Shown here one piece after another: positions 1-8,653 of a DNA stretch of 64,000 nucleotides. Origin of the DNA: Dawidia soli (GTDB lineage Bacteria; Bacteroidota; Bacteroidia; Cytophagales; Cyclobacteriaceae); contig NZ_JAHESC010000006.1 of assembly GCF_018598185.1 (NCBI RefSeq), positions 124,001 through 188,000 of the forward strand, in the 5' to 3' direction. Below the pieces are notes generated by a model. That model was not told the origin of the DNA and ran no database searches. It saw only the letters and a program-made list of their open reading frames with translations. Each line of letters begins with the position of its first letter. The stretch's first letter is position 1. The translations under genes and the position numbers were made by a program.

Positions 1-542
1 TCAACCCCCATTTCCTTTTCAATACGCTGAATAATATTTACGCCACGGCGATTGACGATTCGCCCAAGGCGGCAGACATGGTCGACAAGCTCTCGGAAAT
101 GATGCGCTATACTATGAAAGATATCCAACAAGACTTTGTTCTGCTGGAAGATGAGATAAACTACATCACCAATTTTATTGAGTTGCAGAAGATTCGTTTG
201 GATAGAAGTGTAAAGCTGGAGTATCATAGCCCGGGCGATATCCCGCCATTGAAGATTGCGCCCATGCTGCTGATCCCGTTCATCGAGAATGCTTTTAAGC
301 ACGGTGTAAATTCAGAGCAAAAAAGCCGTATCAAGGTTGAAATAACGATAAATAACAACGAAGTTCAGTTGAAGGTGTTGAATAATAAAGTTAATGTGCA
401 GCGTGATATTTCAGCGCGAAGCGGGTTGGGAATCGAAAATACAAAACATCGGCTGAATTTGATCTATCCTTCGAAGAATATGCTGGTTATCAATGATACG
501 GAAAAGGAATTTTTTGTTTCCTTATACATTAATTTGCAATGA
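1..542 (+). CDS. LytS/YehU-type sensor histidine kinase, C-terminal part (5' end outside window)
   Basis: The frame is open from the first bases of the window and ends at 542. It begins with NPHFLFNTLNNIYA, the phospho-acceptor motif of the His_kinase (PF06580) family, in which the His of NPHF is phosphorylated. A GHKL ATPase domain follows, with an N-box NAFKHGV and a G-box SGLGIENTKHRL. The missing upstream part should hold transmembrane segments and possibly a sensor domain. The stop overlaps the start of the LytTR regulator by 4 nt, the usual arrangement for a translationally coupled cognate pair. The family call is secure; the signal sensed cannot be seen because the sensory part is absent. 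Confidence 0.93.
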   Translation, partial: NPHFLFNTLNNIYATAIDDSPKAADMVDKLSEMMRYTMKDIQQDFVLLEDEINYITNFIELQKIRLDRSVKLEYHSPGDIPPLKIAPMLLIPFIENAFKHGVNSEQKSRIKVEITINNNEVQLKVLNNKVNVQRDISARSGLGIENTKHRLNLIYPSKNMLVINDTEKEFFVSLYINLQ

Positions 543-1228
543 TACATGCTATTGCCATAGACGATGAACCGTTAGCGCTAACCGTGATCCAGTCGCTGTG
601 CGATAAAAGTAACGTTATTAATCTGCAGAAAACGTTCACACAACCGAACGAAGCATTAAGGCATTTGCGGAAGTTTCCTGTCGACCTGATCTTCTGTGAT
701 ATACAAATGCCCTCTATGACCGGCATCAGCCTGGTCAGGTCGTTGGAACAGAACACGATGGTGATCTTTACGACTGCTTTCAGCGAATACGCGGTGACCA
801 GTTACGAATTGAATGCCATCGATTACCTGCTGAAACCCATCAATCAGAAGCGTTTTACACAAGCGATCAAAAAGGCGCAGGAATACTTCGATTACATTAA
901 CAGCAAAAATCAGAGTTCCGAAAAGAATATCTTCGTTCGAGCCGATTTCAGCCTGGTGAAAGTTCCGTTGGAAGATATCCTGTTCATTGAAGGCCTGGCG
1001 GATTATCTCAAGATCTACATCAAAGATCGGAAGACCATCGTGGCCCGAATGCCCATGAAAGATATGATGGAAAAACTCGGTGCTGATTTTATTCGCGTGC
1101 ATCGGAGTTTCATTCTGCCTTTTAGCCGCATAGAGGCCGTTAGAGGAACTACCATTTTTATCGGCGACAAGGAGTTTCCGATAGGAAGGACTTATGCCGA
1201 TGATTTTTTCAAGCGCTACGCGCAGTAG
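539..1228 (+). CDS. LytTR-family response regulator
   Basis: This 229-aa protein has an N-terminal CheY-like receiver with acidic residues near 8-9 (IDDE), phospho-acceptor D54 in FCDIQMP, a Thr/Ser switch in FTTAFSEYA and a Lys in LLKPI. A C-terminal LytTR DNA-binding domain spans about residues 130-229 and includes the typical RVHRSFILPFSRI stretch. It overlaps the preceding kinase gene by 4 nt (ATGA), so it is almost certainly that kinase's partner. LytTR proteins bind direct repeats and often autoregulate or control an adjacent gene; the TonB receptor downstream is a plausible target, by position only. Confidence 0.95.
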   Translation: MIHAIAIDDEPLALTVIQSLCDKSNVINLQKTFTQPNEALRHLRKFPVDLIFCDIQMPSMTGISLVRSLEQNTMVIFTTAFSEYAVTSYELNAIDYLLKPINQKRFTQAIKKAQEYFDYINSKNQSSEKNIFVRADFSLVKVPLEDILFIEGLADYLKIYIKDRKTIVARMPMKDMMEKLGADFIRVHRSFILPFSRIEAVRGTTIFIGDKEFPIGRTYADDFFKRYAQ

Positions 1229-1340
1229 TAAGAACCCTCATTCTTCGCGCAACTCTTTCTCTTCTTCTCAAAAAGTTTTACAACGTGGTTTTTGCGCCCA
1301 CTTTTGGGTCATGATCGGAACTAACCAATTATTGGATTTC

Positions 1341-3662
1341 ATGAGTGGACACAAAAGAGTAGCAGTAATAGTGATAATAGAGCTCTTCATTCTATTATTT
1401 GGAGCAACGATGTTGCGGGCACAATCAAAATACACGATCAGCGGAACGGTCAAACAAAGATCTTCGGGCGAAACACTCATTGGGGCGAGCGTGACAGTGA
1501 TTGAAAAACCCACGGTGGGGGTGATCACCAATTCGTATGGCTTTTATTCACTGTCGCTTCCGAAGGGAAATTACACCCTGCTCGTTTCTTATGTCGGATA
1601 CAAGCAGGAGCTGATCCCTGTTGAATTGACGTCAAACGTTATGATCGGTGTCGATCTGTCGGACGAGGTAGTGCTGGAAGAAGTAGTAGTGAGCTCCAAG
1701 CGAAACGACGAGAACCTGACGACGGCGACCATGGGTACGGAGGTGCTGGATATTCAAACCGCCGCCAAAATTCCGGTGGTATTTGGTGAAAAGGACCTGG
1801 TGAAAACCATCCAGCTGTTGCCCGGGGTAAAATCCAGCGGCGAAGGGAGCAACGGCTTTTCCGTTCGAGGTGGTGCCACCGACCAGAACCTTATTTTGTT
1901 GGACGAAGCGCCGGTGTACAATGCATCACACTTGTTGGGGATCTTCAGTACATTCAACAGTGATGCCATTAAGGATGCCACTATTATCAAAGGCAACAGC
2001 CCCGCGCAATTTGGAGGGCGTCTTTCGTCGGTATTGGATGTGAAGATGCGGGAAGGGAATAACAATAAATACCGGGTGAGTGGCGGCATTGGCCTGATAA
2101 GCAGTAGGTTGACCGTGGAGGGGCCTATTCAGAAAGAAAAATCGTCGTTTATCATCTCGGGCAGGCGTACGTATGCCGACCTTTTTGCGAGGCTCTCTTC
2201 TGACTTTAAGGATATTCAGTTGTATTTCTATGACCTGAACGCCAAGGGAAATCTGGCCATCAACAGTAAGAATAAGCTATACTTTTCAGGTTATTTTGGA
2301 AAAGACGTACTGGATGTATCCAATTTTCTGGGGAGCAACTGGGGAAATGTTACCGGCACATTGCGGTGGAACAGTATCCTGAGCAGCAAGCTATTTTCAA
2401 ATACTTCTTTCATTTACAGCGATTATGATTTTAACGTCAGCTTCAAAACGGAAGGGAGCGAGGTGAATTACAATTCTAATATCAAAGATGTAAACCTGAA
2501 GCAGGACTTTTCGCTGTATCCTAATTCCCGGAATACCATCCAGTTCGGCTTTAATGTGATACATCATACCATTACCCCCACCAAGGCGGAAGGGACAGAT
2601 ATTGTCAGTGACAAGAAGGGGCGTAAGGCGTTGGAAAATGCAGTATATGTAAGCAATTCCTACGAGGCGTCGGACAGGGTCAAGCTTGACTACGGCCTGC
2701 GGTTCTCATTTTACAGCATTTTAGGGGGGGATACCTACCATGTTTATCAGGGGAATGCGCTGACCCAGTCGATAACATTGGCAGAAGGTGGCGTCGGCAA
2801 GACCTATTACAACTGGGAGCCTAGGTTGTCGATGAACTACATGCTGAACAGCACGGCCAGTTTAAAGGCGGGGTATGCCCGAAACACGCAGAACCTCCAT
2901 CTTATGAGTAACTCCACCGGGGGGAGTCCTACGGACCAGTGGATCGGAAACAGTTATAATATAAAGCCGGAAGTTGCCGATCAGGTGAGCCTGGGGATCA
3001 GCCGGAATTTTAAGGACAATGCGTATGAATTAAATGCCGAGACGTATTACAAGACCATGCGGAATCAAATTGACTTTCGGGATGGCGCTGACATAAATAC
3101 TGTTCCGGATATCGAAAGTGAATTGTTGTTTGGCAAAGGCAGGGCGTACGGTCTTGAAGTCCTGTGGAAAAAGAAAGAGGGCAAACTTACCGGATGGATC
3201 GGTTACACGCTTTCTAAAACGGAAAGAAAAATAGACGGTATCAACAACGGTCGATGGTATAATGCGAAGCAAGATCGAACCCACGATGTGTCAGTCGTTG
3301 CCGTTTACGAGCTGTCGCCGCAATGGACGCTATCGGGTACATTTATATACACTACCGGCAATGCTGTGACATTTCCCACGGGGAAATATGTTTTGAATGA
3401 CATGGTGGTTTACCAATATGGCAACCGCAATGCAGACAGAATGCCGGCCACACATCGGCTGGATCTCAGTGTTACCTATGAAAGGCCTGCCAGGCGAAAG
3501 TACCAAAGCTCGTGGAGCTTCGGCCTGTACAATGTTTATGGACGCCAGAATCCTTACAGCATAAGTTTTGAAGAGAATAAGCATAATCCACAAAAGATCG
3601 ATGCGGTGCAGAGCTCGCTTTTTCGGTGGGTGCCCAGCGTAACGTATAATTTCAAGTTTTAG
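1341..3662 (+). CDS. TonB-dependent receptor with carboxypeptidase-like N-terminal domain
   Basis: This is an outer-membrane TonB-gated transporter of about 773 aa. From the ATG at 1341 the protein starts with a signal peptide (MSGHKRVAVIVIIELF... ending near MLRAQ). A CarboxypepD_reg-like domain follows (ISGTVKQRSSGETLIGASVTV), then a plug domain (LLPGVKSSGEGSNGFSVRGG) and a beta-barrel ending with aromatic FKF. The open frame extends upstream to 1194 inside the preceding gene, but the extra residues do not look like a signal peptide, so 1341 is preferred. The DUF4249-like lipoprotein gene starts 12 nt downstream, a common receptor/lipoprotein pair in Bacteroidota. The substrate is not predictable. 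Confidence 0.93.
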   Translation: MSGHKRVAVIVIIELFILLFGATMLRAQSKYTISGTVKQRSSGETLIGASVTVIEKPTVGVITNSYGFYSLSLPKGNYTLLVSYVGYKQELIPVELTSNVMIGVDLSDEVVLEEVVVSSKRNDENLTTATMGTEVLDIQTAAKIPVVFGEKDLVKTIQLLPGVKSSGEGSNGFSVRGGATDQNLILLDEAPVYNASHLLGIFSTFNSDAIKDATIIKGNSPAQFGGRLSSVLDVKMREGNNNKYRVSGGIGLISSRLTVEGPIQKEKSSFIISGRRTYADLFARLSSDFKDIQLYFYDLNAKGNLAINSKNKLYFSGYFGKDVLDVSNFLGSNWGNVTGTLRWNSILSSKLFSNTSFIYSDYDFNVSFKTEGSEVNYNSNIKDVNLKQDFSLYPNSRNTIQFGFNVIHHTITPTKAEGTDIVSDKKGRKALENAVYVSNSYEASDRVKLDYGLRFSFYSILGGDTYHVYQGNALTQSITLAEGGVGKTYYNWEPRLSMNYMLNSTASLKAGYARNTQNLHLMSNSTGGSPTDQWIGNSYNIKPEVADQVSLGISRNFKDNAYELNAETYYKTMRNQIDFRDGADINTVPDIESELLFGKGRAYGLEVLWKKKEGKLTGWIGYTLSKTERKIDGINNGRWYNAKQDRTHDVSVVAVYELSPQWTLSGTFIYTTGNAVTFPTGKYVLNDMVVYQYGNRNADRMPATHRLDLSVTYERPARRKYQSSWSFGLYNVYGRQNPYSISFEENKHNPQKIDAVQSSLFRWVPSVTYNFKF

Positions 3663-3674
3663 CATTAAGAAACG

Positions 3675-4466
3675 ATGAGAAATATAGTCAACTTATTATT
3701 TATTGCTTTACTTTTTACAGGTTGCGAGAAAGTGATCGATTTGGATTATAAGGGTAATCAGTCCAGGCTTGTGATCGAGGGCAATATTAACAATGAAGCC
3801 GGTCCGTACTATGTACGAATTTCGAAGTCTATAGGATTGTCGGAATCGGGGGAGTATCCTGCAATCGACAATGCCCAGGTGATGATCGGTGACGACGGCG
3901 GCCATAGCGAGACCCTTGTTCCTCAAGGGGGCGGAACGTACGCTACCAGCTTCCTGGAAGGTGTGGAAGGGAGGACATACACATTGACGGTGGTAGTAGA
4001 AGGACAGACCTACACTGCACGGAGTATGATGCCGCACTATGTTCCATTTGATTCCCTCAACGTTGGACAGGTTAGTATCGGCGGCGATATAGAGTATCAA
4101 CTGATACCGGTATACACTGATCCCATGGTGGAAGGAAATAATTACAGGTTTGTGTTGTCCAAGAATGACAAGCTCTTTAATCAGCATATGATCCAGAATG
4201 ATTTGCTTAGGAACGGTCTTGTCAATAAGCTCAGGCTCGAAATGGACGACGACAAGCTGGACTTACAACCGGGTGACCGGGTTACCCTTACGATGCAATG
4301 TGTGGATGCCGCGGTAGCATTGTATTACACGACGCTGGCTTTAATGGGTGACACGGGGCCCGGCGGTGGGACTACGCCCAATAATCCACCTGGCAATATT
4401 TCGAATGGAGCATTGGGTGTGTTTTCGGCTCATACGGTGGCGGTGAGGAGTGTTACGATCCCGTAA
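3675..4466 (+). CDS. DUF4249-like lipoprotein, partner of the TonB receptor
   Basis: A 263-aa lipoprotein. The N-terminal hydrophobic stretch ends in FTGCEKVIDLDYKGNQ, a lipobox with Cys followed by the E-K-V-I-D-L-D pattern typical of DUF4249 proteins paired with TonB-dependent receptors. The body is rich in beta-strands (LVIEGNINNEAGPYYVRISKS). The protein is probably anchored at the outer membrane and acts with the receptor. It lies 12 nt after the receptor stop and its own stop directly abuts the next ATG, so it is in the same transcript. The family assignment is from memory of the conserved start and length. Confidence 0.8.
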   Translation: MRNIVNLLFIALLFTGCEKVIDLDYKGNQSRLVIEGNINNEAGPYYVRISKSIGLSESGEYPAIDNAQVMIGDDGGHSETLVPQGGGTYATSFLEGVEGRTYTLTVVVEGQTYTARSMMPHYVPFDSLNVGQVSIGGDIEYQLIPVYTDPMVEGNNYRFVLSKNDKLFNQHMIQNDLLRNGLVNKLRLEMDDDKLDLQPGDRVTLTMQCVDAAVALYYTTLALMGDTGPGGGTTPNNPPGNISNGALGVFSAHTVAVRSVTIP

Positions 4467-4682
4467 ATGAGTATCATTCTTTTTGTGACCAATATACAGC
4501 ACTCGGATTTAGAAATGCTGGGTGCTGTACTGGGGGATATTCCTGGCGTGGTGAAATGGACGATTGATCTGGAGGATTGCGACCACGTTTTACGAATCGT
4601 TGGCAATGGTGTTTGTTCTGATATGCTTCAAGGCAAATTAAACGAAGCGGGCTTTACATGTCGGCGTATGCTGGATTCTTAA
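4467..4682 (+). CDS. Small HMA-like/ferredoxin-like protein of unknown function
   Basis: A 71-aa protein whose ATG directly follows the stop of the DUF4249-like gene, implying co-transcription. The sequence (ILFVTNIQHSDLEMLGAVLGDIPGVVKWTIDLEDCDHVLRIVG) has the beta-alpha-beta rhythm of heavy-metal-associated or ACT-like small domains but lacks the CxxC metal site. Such small HMA-like proteins are common in Bacteroidota. The role is unknown. Its last 4 nt overlap the end of the convergent acetyltransferase gene. Confidence 0.65.
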   Translation: MSIILFVTNIQHSDLEMLGAVLGDIPGVVKWTIDLEDCDHVLRIVGNGVCSDMLQGKLNEAGFTCRRMLDS

Positions 4683-5086
4683 GGGGTTAATTTTTCCATC
4701 ACTACATAATCCATACCGTCTTTTTTAAACGTTCTGTCGGTTTTACGAAATCCTGCCTTTTCATAAAACGCAGCCTTTGCGGTACGCGCGTTACACCAGA
4801 GCCTCCGAATGGCATAGATGCGAGCTTCGTTAGCCAGATGCCTCAAAAGTGCCGTGCCATATCCTCTTCCTTGCACTTCGGTGCGCGTGGCAAATTTCCT
4901 GAACTGCGCTTCGTCGCCGTCCATGAATAGGGAAATGACGGATACGAGCTTGTTTCCATCACATACGCCAAAGTGCAGTCCCTGCTCGTCTTCCTCCAGC
5001 TTCACATAGTCAAACGGTTTGTTGGGCCACATGACCTGGTGCCGGATGGCCCAGGTGTCTTTTGCGGTAATTTGTCGGATCTCCAT
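4679..5086 (-). CDS. GNAT-family N-acetyltransferase
   Basis: A 135-aa single-domain protein. The acetyl-CoA binding motif A is visible as VQGRGYGTALLRHLANEA (Q/RxxGxG/A type). It is preceded by strand ISLFMDGDEAQFRKFAT and followed by the conserved AKAAFYEKAGFRKTD segment that closes the fold. It is cytosolic and transfers acetyl groups to an unidentified amine substrate. It is convergent with the upstream operon, with a 4-nt overlap of 3' ends. The start at 5086 gives a full-length GNAT domain. Confidence 0.9.
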   Translation of the reverse strand: MEIRQITAKDTWAIRHQVMWPNKPFDYVKLEEDEQGLHFGVCDGNKLVSVISLFMDGDEAQFRKFATRTEVQGRGYGTALLRHLANEARIYAIRRLWCNARTAKAAFYEKAGFRKTDRTFKKDGMDYVVMEKLTP

Positions 5087-5197
5087 GTACCCAAAGATAG
5101 CCGTCGTCGACTGATCGGAGCAAGTATGACCTGTGCGCCGTACCTACTTTGACAATGTGAATAATGCGCAGGATGGGGGCTAGGGAGCCGTATCGAG

Positions 5198-5225
5198 ATT
5201 AAAGCGAGGTTAAATCGGTATTAAA
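5198..5225. promoter_or_regulatory. Three hexamers at 11-bp spacing (predicted OmpR-type regulator site)
   Basis: ATTAAA at 5198, GTTAAA at 5209 and ATTAAA at 5220 recur with an exact 11-bp period. Read on the minus strand they are TTTAAT, TTTAAC, TTTAAT, matching the sites at 8507, 15053 and 15120. The site lies about 85 bp upstream of the CHASE3-like gene. Direct hexamer repeats with 11-bp spacing are the classical site type of OmpR/PhoB winged-helix regulators. Assignment to the regulator at 6381 is inference. Confidence 0.65.
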
Positions 5226-5307
5226 CTACTCCCGGTGAGTTTGCCCGGACCCTGAAGACGGCTAGTTTTGCTGTGCGTCCTATTTTGGACTGGCAAGACG
5301 CAATCAT

Positions 5308-5889
5308 ATGAAAGGCTTTCGGATTTTTCTGACAGGCATCTTCATAACAGCGGTAATTGTCGCTGTGACGCTATACGTGCGCTATCTTCAAATGCGCCAG
5401 ATGTCGGAGGATGTAGCGCAGCTTTCGCGATCGGCTAAGATTGGGAATGAGGGCGAACGATTTCAACGCAATTTCAGACGTATGGCCGGGGGCCTTCGCA
5501 ATTACCTCTTAACCGGCAAAGTTGCCTCACGCCATATCTATGAAAAAGCGGTAGCTGATAATAACATAGCGCTTCATGAGTTGGGGCGGCTTGTGCCGGA
5601 GGGATCGGAGCAGAAGATATTGCTGGACGATATACGCGAGCTGCAACAATACTGGATCGACGAGGTGGCATTGCCGCTTCTTAAAGCGAAGGATGCCGTT
5701 GTTGAGGGTAAAGACGGCGAGCAATATTTTCAGAATTTATATAAGCAAGAGGAATTCGTAAAACAGGAAGTGGGCGTGGGATTGAGCATTCAACGGAAGT
5801 TCTCTGATCTTCTGGATCAGACACGCGAGGCTTATCTGTCGGGACCGGCAAGTGGCGGATCTTTTCACCAAACACTTGAAATTAAATGA
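5308..5889 (+). CDS. CHASE3-like single-pass membrane sensor protein without output domain
   Basis: A 193-aa protein with one N-terminal membrane segment (about residues 5-26, IFLTGIFITAVIVAVTLYV). An all-helical extracytoplasmic region with the CHASE3 pattern follows (FRRMAGGLRNYLLTGK, then a region containing EEFVKQEVG). In sensor kinases CHASE3 is normally followed by a second membrane helix and a HAMP or kinase part; here the protein stops before that. It therefore looks like a free-standing periplasmic sensor or decoy. The next gene, a receiver, overlaps it by 4 nt. Function is unproven; domain identity is moderately sure. Confidence 0.7.
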   Translation: MKGFRIFLTGIFITAVIVAVTLYVRYLQMRQMSEDVAQLSRSAKIGNEGERFQRNFRRMAGGLRNYLLTGKVASRHIYEKAVADNNIALHELGRLVPEGSEQKILLDDIRELQQYWIDEVALPLLKAKDAVVEGKDGEQYFQNLYKQEEFVKQEVGVGLSIQRKFSDLLDQTREAYLSGPASGGSFHQTLEIK

Positions 5890-6308
5890 CATCGATGCAA
5901 CGTGTTATTCATATTATGGTAGTCGAGGATGACGTTTTGGACCAAATGGAGATAAGACGTACTCTTGAGCGGAGAGGAATCCTTCATCGTCTGACGATTG
6001 CGAGCACCGGAGAGGAAGCACTCGACAAGCTCAAAGCCTGTGACCATGCTCCCGACGAGTTGCCGGACATAATTTTACTGGATCTTGACTTGCCGAAAAT
6101 GAATGGACTTGACGTTCATGCACTTTTGCAGGAACATAGACTGTGGCGAAAGATCAAAGCATTTGTGTTAACCGGTGCGAGCAGACGTGAAGAGATTGAA
6201 GCTGCTATTCAACCCGGAATTGCCGGCATCATTACAAAACCACTGCGGTTGGAAAACCGCCTGTCAAGCGATTCATTTAATCTGATGATCGATTTGATGA
6301 ATATCTGA
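5886..6308 (+). CDS. CheY-like single-domain response regulator
   Basis: A 140-aa receiver domain with no output domain. Acidic pocket VVEDD (about 12-16), phospho-acceptor D66 in IILLDLDLPKMNG, Thr in VLTGAS and Lys in IITKPL are all present, so it should be phosphorylatable. Receivers of this subtype (LDLxLPxMNG) often act in phosphorelays with hybrid or phytochrome-like kinases. It is translationally coupled (ATGA overlap) to the CHASE3-like gene upstream and sits 72 nt before the OmpR-type regulator. Confidence 0.92.
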   Translation: MTSMQRVIHIMVVEDDVLDQMEIRRTLERRGILHRLTIASTGEEALDKLKACDHAPDELPDIILLDLDLPKMNGLDVHALLQEHRLWRKIKAFVLTGASRREEIEAAIQPGIAGIITKPLRLENRLSSDSFNLMIDLMNI

Positions 6309-6380
6309 CGCCGATTTTCCACAGGCTAAAAGCTAGCGACATGCTTTTCCTTTTCGTGGGAATTGGTAACTTGACGGAGT

Positions 6381-7064
6381 ATGAAAGTGCTTGTTATTGA
6401 AGACGAAGTGCAGGTGTCTGCGCTGATTAAGCAGGGGCTGGAGGAGCAGTTATTTCTGGTGGACGTCGCGTATGACGGAGCTATAGGCAAACGACTTGCC
6501 CTGAGTCGTGATTATGACGTCATACTATTGGATATTGTCATTCCTGGTATAAATGGATTTGATCTTTGTAAGATGCTGAAGCAGGAAAAGCCGGCAACCC
6601 CGGTGCTGATGTTGACTACCTTGGGTACCACTGCCGACAAGGTCGCCGGTTTTGACGCGGGGGCTGACGATTACCTATTAAAGCCTTTCGAATTTGAAGA
6701 ACTGACGGCGCGTTTGCGGGCGCTGGCGCGACGACCTGCGCTTGCAGGCGTCATCTTTGGGAGCTTGCTGCGGTATGAAGATTTAAAGCTCGATCTTGAA
6801 AAGAAGGTTGCTTCCAGGTCCGATAAGAGTATTAAGCTTTCTGCGAAGGAATTTATGCTATTGGAGTTTTTTATGCGCAATCCCGAGCGTGTGGTTTCCC
6901 GGGCTGAACTTGCTGAAAAAATCTGGGGTATTCGTTTCGAGACGGGCACGAACGTTGTAGAGGTTTATATCAATATGTTACGAAACAAAATCGATCGGGA
7001 TTTCAATGTAAAGCTTCTCCACACACGTGTCGGTATGGGCTACGTTTTAAGTAAGGATGAATGA
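6381..7064 (+). CDS. OmpR/PhoB-family response regulator
   Basis: A 227-aa two-domain regulator. The receiver has E7/D8, phospho-acceptor D51 in VILLDIVIPGINGF, the LTTL switch and K in LLKPFEFEEL. The C-terminal winged helix (about 130-227) has the typical end NVVEVYINMLRNKID followed by VGMGYVL. It overlaps the HAMP kinase gene by 4 nt, so the two form a cognate pair. The 11-bp-spaced TTTAAT repeats around the RND operon and neighbouring genes are good candidates for its binding sites. Confidence 0.95.
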   Translation: MKVLVIEDEVQVSALIKQGLEEQLFLVDVAYDGAIGKRLALSRDYDVILLDIVIPGINGFDLCKMLKQEKPATPVLMLTTLGTTADKVAGFDAGADDYLLKPFEFEELTARLRALARRPALAGVIFGSLLRYEDLKLDLEKKVASRSDKSIKLSAKEFMLLEFFMRNPERVVSRAELAEKIWGIRFETGTNVVEVYINMLRNKIDRDFNVKLLHTRVGMGYVLSKDE

Positions 7065-8428
7065 ATATCAGGAGTCGCCTCACGTTGTTGTTCTTCTCCT
7101 TGGTGATTGTTGTCCTTTCGGCAATTTGCCTTTCGGTATACTTCCTGTCGGATAATTATCGCGCGGAGGACTTCTACCGCCGTCTGCGGAACCGGGCCGT
7201 GAATACTGCAAAGATTTTGAGGGAGGTTAAGGAAGTCGATGCGACGTTGTTGCGAAGATTGGAGCAGAACAATCCGGCCAGCCTGCCCAATCAATACATT
7301 ATTATTTATGACGACAAGGACGTAGAGGTGTACCGATCTGGCGGCATGCCACCGGTGGAAATTGAGCGCGATATTCGTCAGCGGGTGGGGCGCGTGCAAG
7401 AGGTCCGTTTCCAAAAGGGCACTGCCGAGGGATGTGCGTTCATTTTTGGCGACGCCGCGAACGCGTATACCGTGGTGGCGACCGCTACCGATGTTTATGG
7501 GCGGGACGCGTTGCGAAATCTCCGAAATGTTTTGACGGGTACCTTTTGTATCAGTGTTATCCTGGTATCTATTCTCGGGTGGCTTTATGCAGGCCGGGCG
7601 TTGCATCCGATTTCCCGTATCGTCAACCAGGTGAGTGATATCACAGAAGCGAATCTCAATCAACGTTTGGATGAAGGCAACAAGCGTGATGAAATCAGTA
7701 AATTGTCACAAACGTTCAATAGTATGCTTGAACGATTACAAAGTGCGTTCACATCGCAGAAGAACTTTATTGCAAATGCATCGCATGAGATCAAGACGCC
7801 GATCACTGCCATGTCTGCGGAGATCGAAGTATCCCTGCTACAGCCACGGGATCCAGCCTATTATGTGAATGTATTGCAATCCATCCGTATGGGGCTTCGT
7901 AGTCTCAACGATATTTCTACACGGTTGTTGATCCTGGCGCAAACCAGTGTTGAGCGGCCGGAAATGAATTTTTCATTGTTGCGTATCGATGATCTGCTGT
8001 GGGACGTAAAAGAGGAACTTTTAAAGGCTTACCCGCATTACCTTATCAATATCGAATTTGATCTTGCGCTGCAATCAGACGCACTCGCCATTCACGGGGA
8101 TGAGCAACTCATGAAAGTTGTTATCCTGAATTTGGTGGACAATGGTTGCAAATATTCACCTAATCATCGGATTGACATTACGCTCACGTCGGGCGATAGC
8201 GGCTCGGTTATTGTAAAATTTGAGAATGCCGGCGGCATTCCCGGCGATCAGCTGCCGCGTGTTTTTGAGCCTTTTTTTCGTGGACACAATCATCGCCAGG
8301 TAAAGGGATCTGGCATCGGATTATCATTGGTTCACCGCATCGTTTCTCTTCACGGCGGAACGATTACCGTGAATTCACCGGCGGGAGTAGAAACTGAGTT
8401 TATTTTGCGACTTCCCATTCGGGCATAA
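7061..8428 (+). CDS. HAMP-domain sensor histidine kinase
   Basis: A 455-aa inner-membrane kinase. TM1 lies at about residues 7-30 (LLFFSLVIVVLSAICLSVYFL), followed by a periplasmic sensor domain of about 125 aa, TM2 near 160-178, and HAMP (RALHPISRIVNQVSDIT). HisKA has the phosphorylated His in NASHEIKTPITAM. The HATPase has N-box LVDNGCKYS, F-box FEPFFRG and G-box GSGIGLSLV. All catalytic motifs are intact. It is coupled to the OmpR-type regulator upstream. The adjacent RND efflux operon suggests an envelope or toxicant signal; this is inferred from context. Confidence 0.95.
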   Translation: MNIRSRLTLLFFSLVIVVLSAICLSVYFLSDNYRAEDFYRRLRNRAVNTAKILREVKEVDATLLRRLEQNNPASLPNQYIIIYDDKDVEVYRSGGMPPVEIERDIRQRVGRVQEVRFQKGTAEGCAFIFGDAANAYTVVATATDVYGRDALRNLRNVLTGTFCISVILVSILGWLYAGRALHPISRIVNQVSDITEANLNQRLDEGNKRDEISKLSQTFNSMLERLQSAFTSQKNFIANASHEIKTPITAMSAEIEVSLLQPRDPAYYVNVLQSIRMGLRSLNDISTRLLILAQTSVERPEMNFSLLRIDDLLWDVKEELLKAYPHYLINIEFDLALQSDALAIHGDEQLMKVVILNLVDNGCKYSPNHRIDITLTSGDSGSVIVKFENAGGIPGDQLPRVFEPFFRGHNHRQVKGSGIGLSLVHRIVSLHGGTITVNSPAGVETEFILRLPIRA

Positions 8429-8506
8429 TAGATCGGGATGTCTTCATTTTTCTTGCTCCGATTCGCCGCCCCGAGGAGGCTGCTGCCGGGGGGGATGGTC
8501 AAAGGC

Positions 8507-8534
8507 TTTAATCCCGATTTAATTTCGATTTAAT
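8507..8534. promoter_or_regulatory. Three TTTAAT hexamers at 11-bp spacing (predicted OmpR-type regulator site)
   Basis: TTTAAT occurs at 8507, 8518 and 8529, each start exactly 11 bp after the previous one. The site lies about 120 bp upstream of the degenerate receiver gene and after the kinase stop. The second and third copies lie in the stretch GATTTAATTTCGATTTAA, which is identical at 15129-15146. Confidence 0.7.
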
Positions 8535-8612
8535 TATTTATCGTTTTGGGGATGGTCAAATTGTCGTTCCTTGTAGAAGAAGAGTTCTTATTGTTGGGCA
8601 AGTTTAGAGTTC

Positions 8613-8638
8613 TCCGGCATGACATGTGTCATGCCGGA
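8613..8638. promoter_or_regulatory. Perfect 12-bp inverted repeat in the leader of the degenerate receiver gene
   Basis: Arms TCCGGCATGACA and TGTCATGCCGGA are separated by two bases and end 15 nt before the ATG at 8654. In RNA this forms a very stable hairpin close to the ribosome-binding region. It could be an operator, an attenuator, or a terminator of the upstream kinase transcript, although no strong U-run follows on the + strand. Confidence 0.6.
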
Positions 8639-8653
8639 TTATCTAATTAGTGT

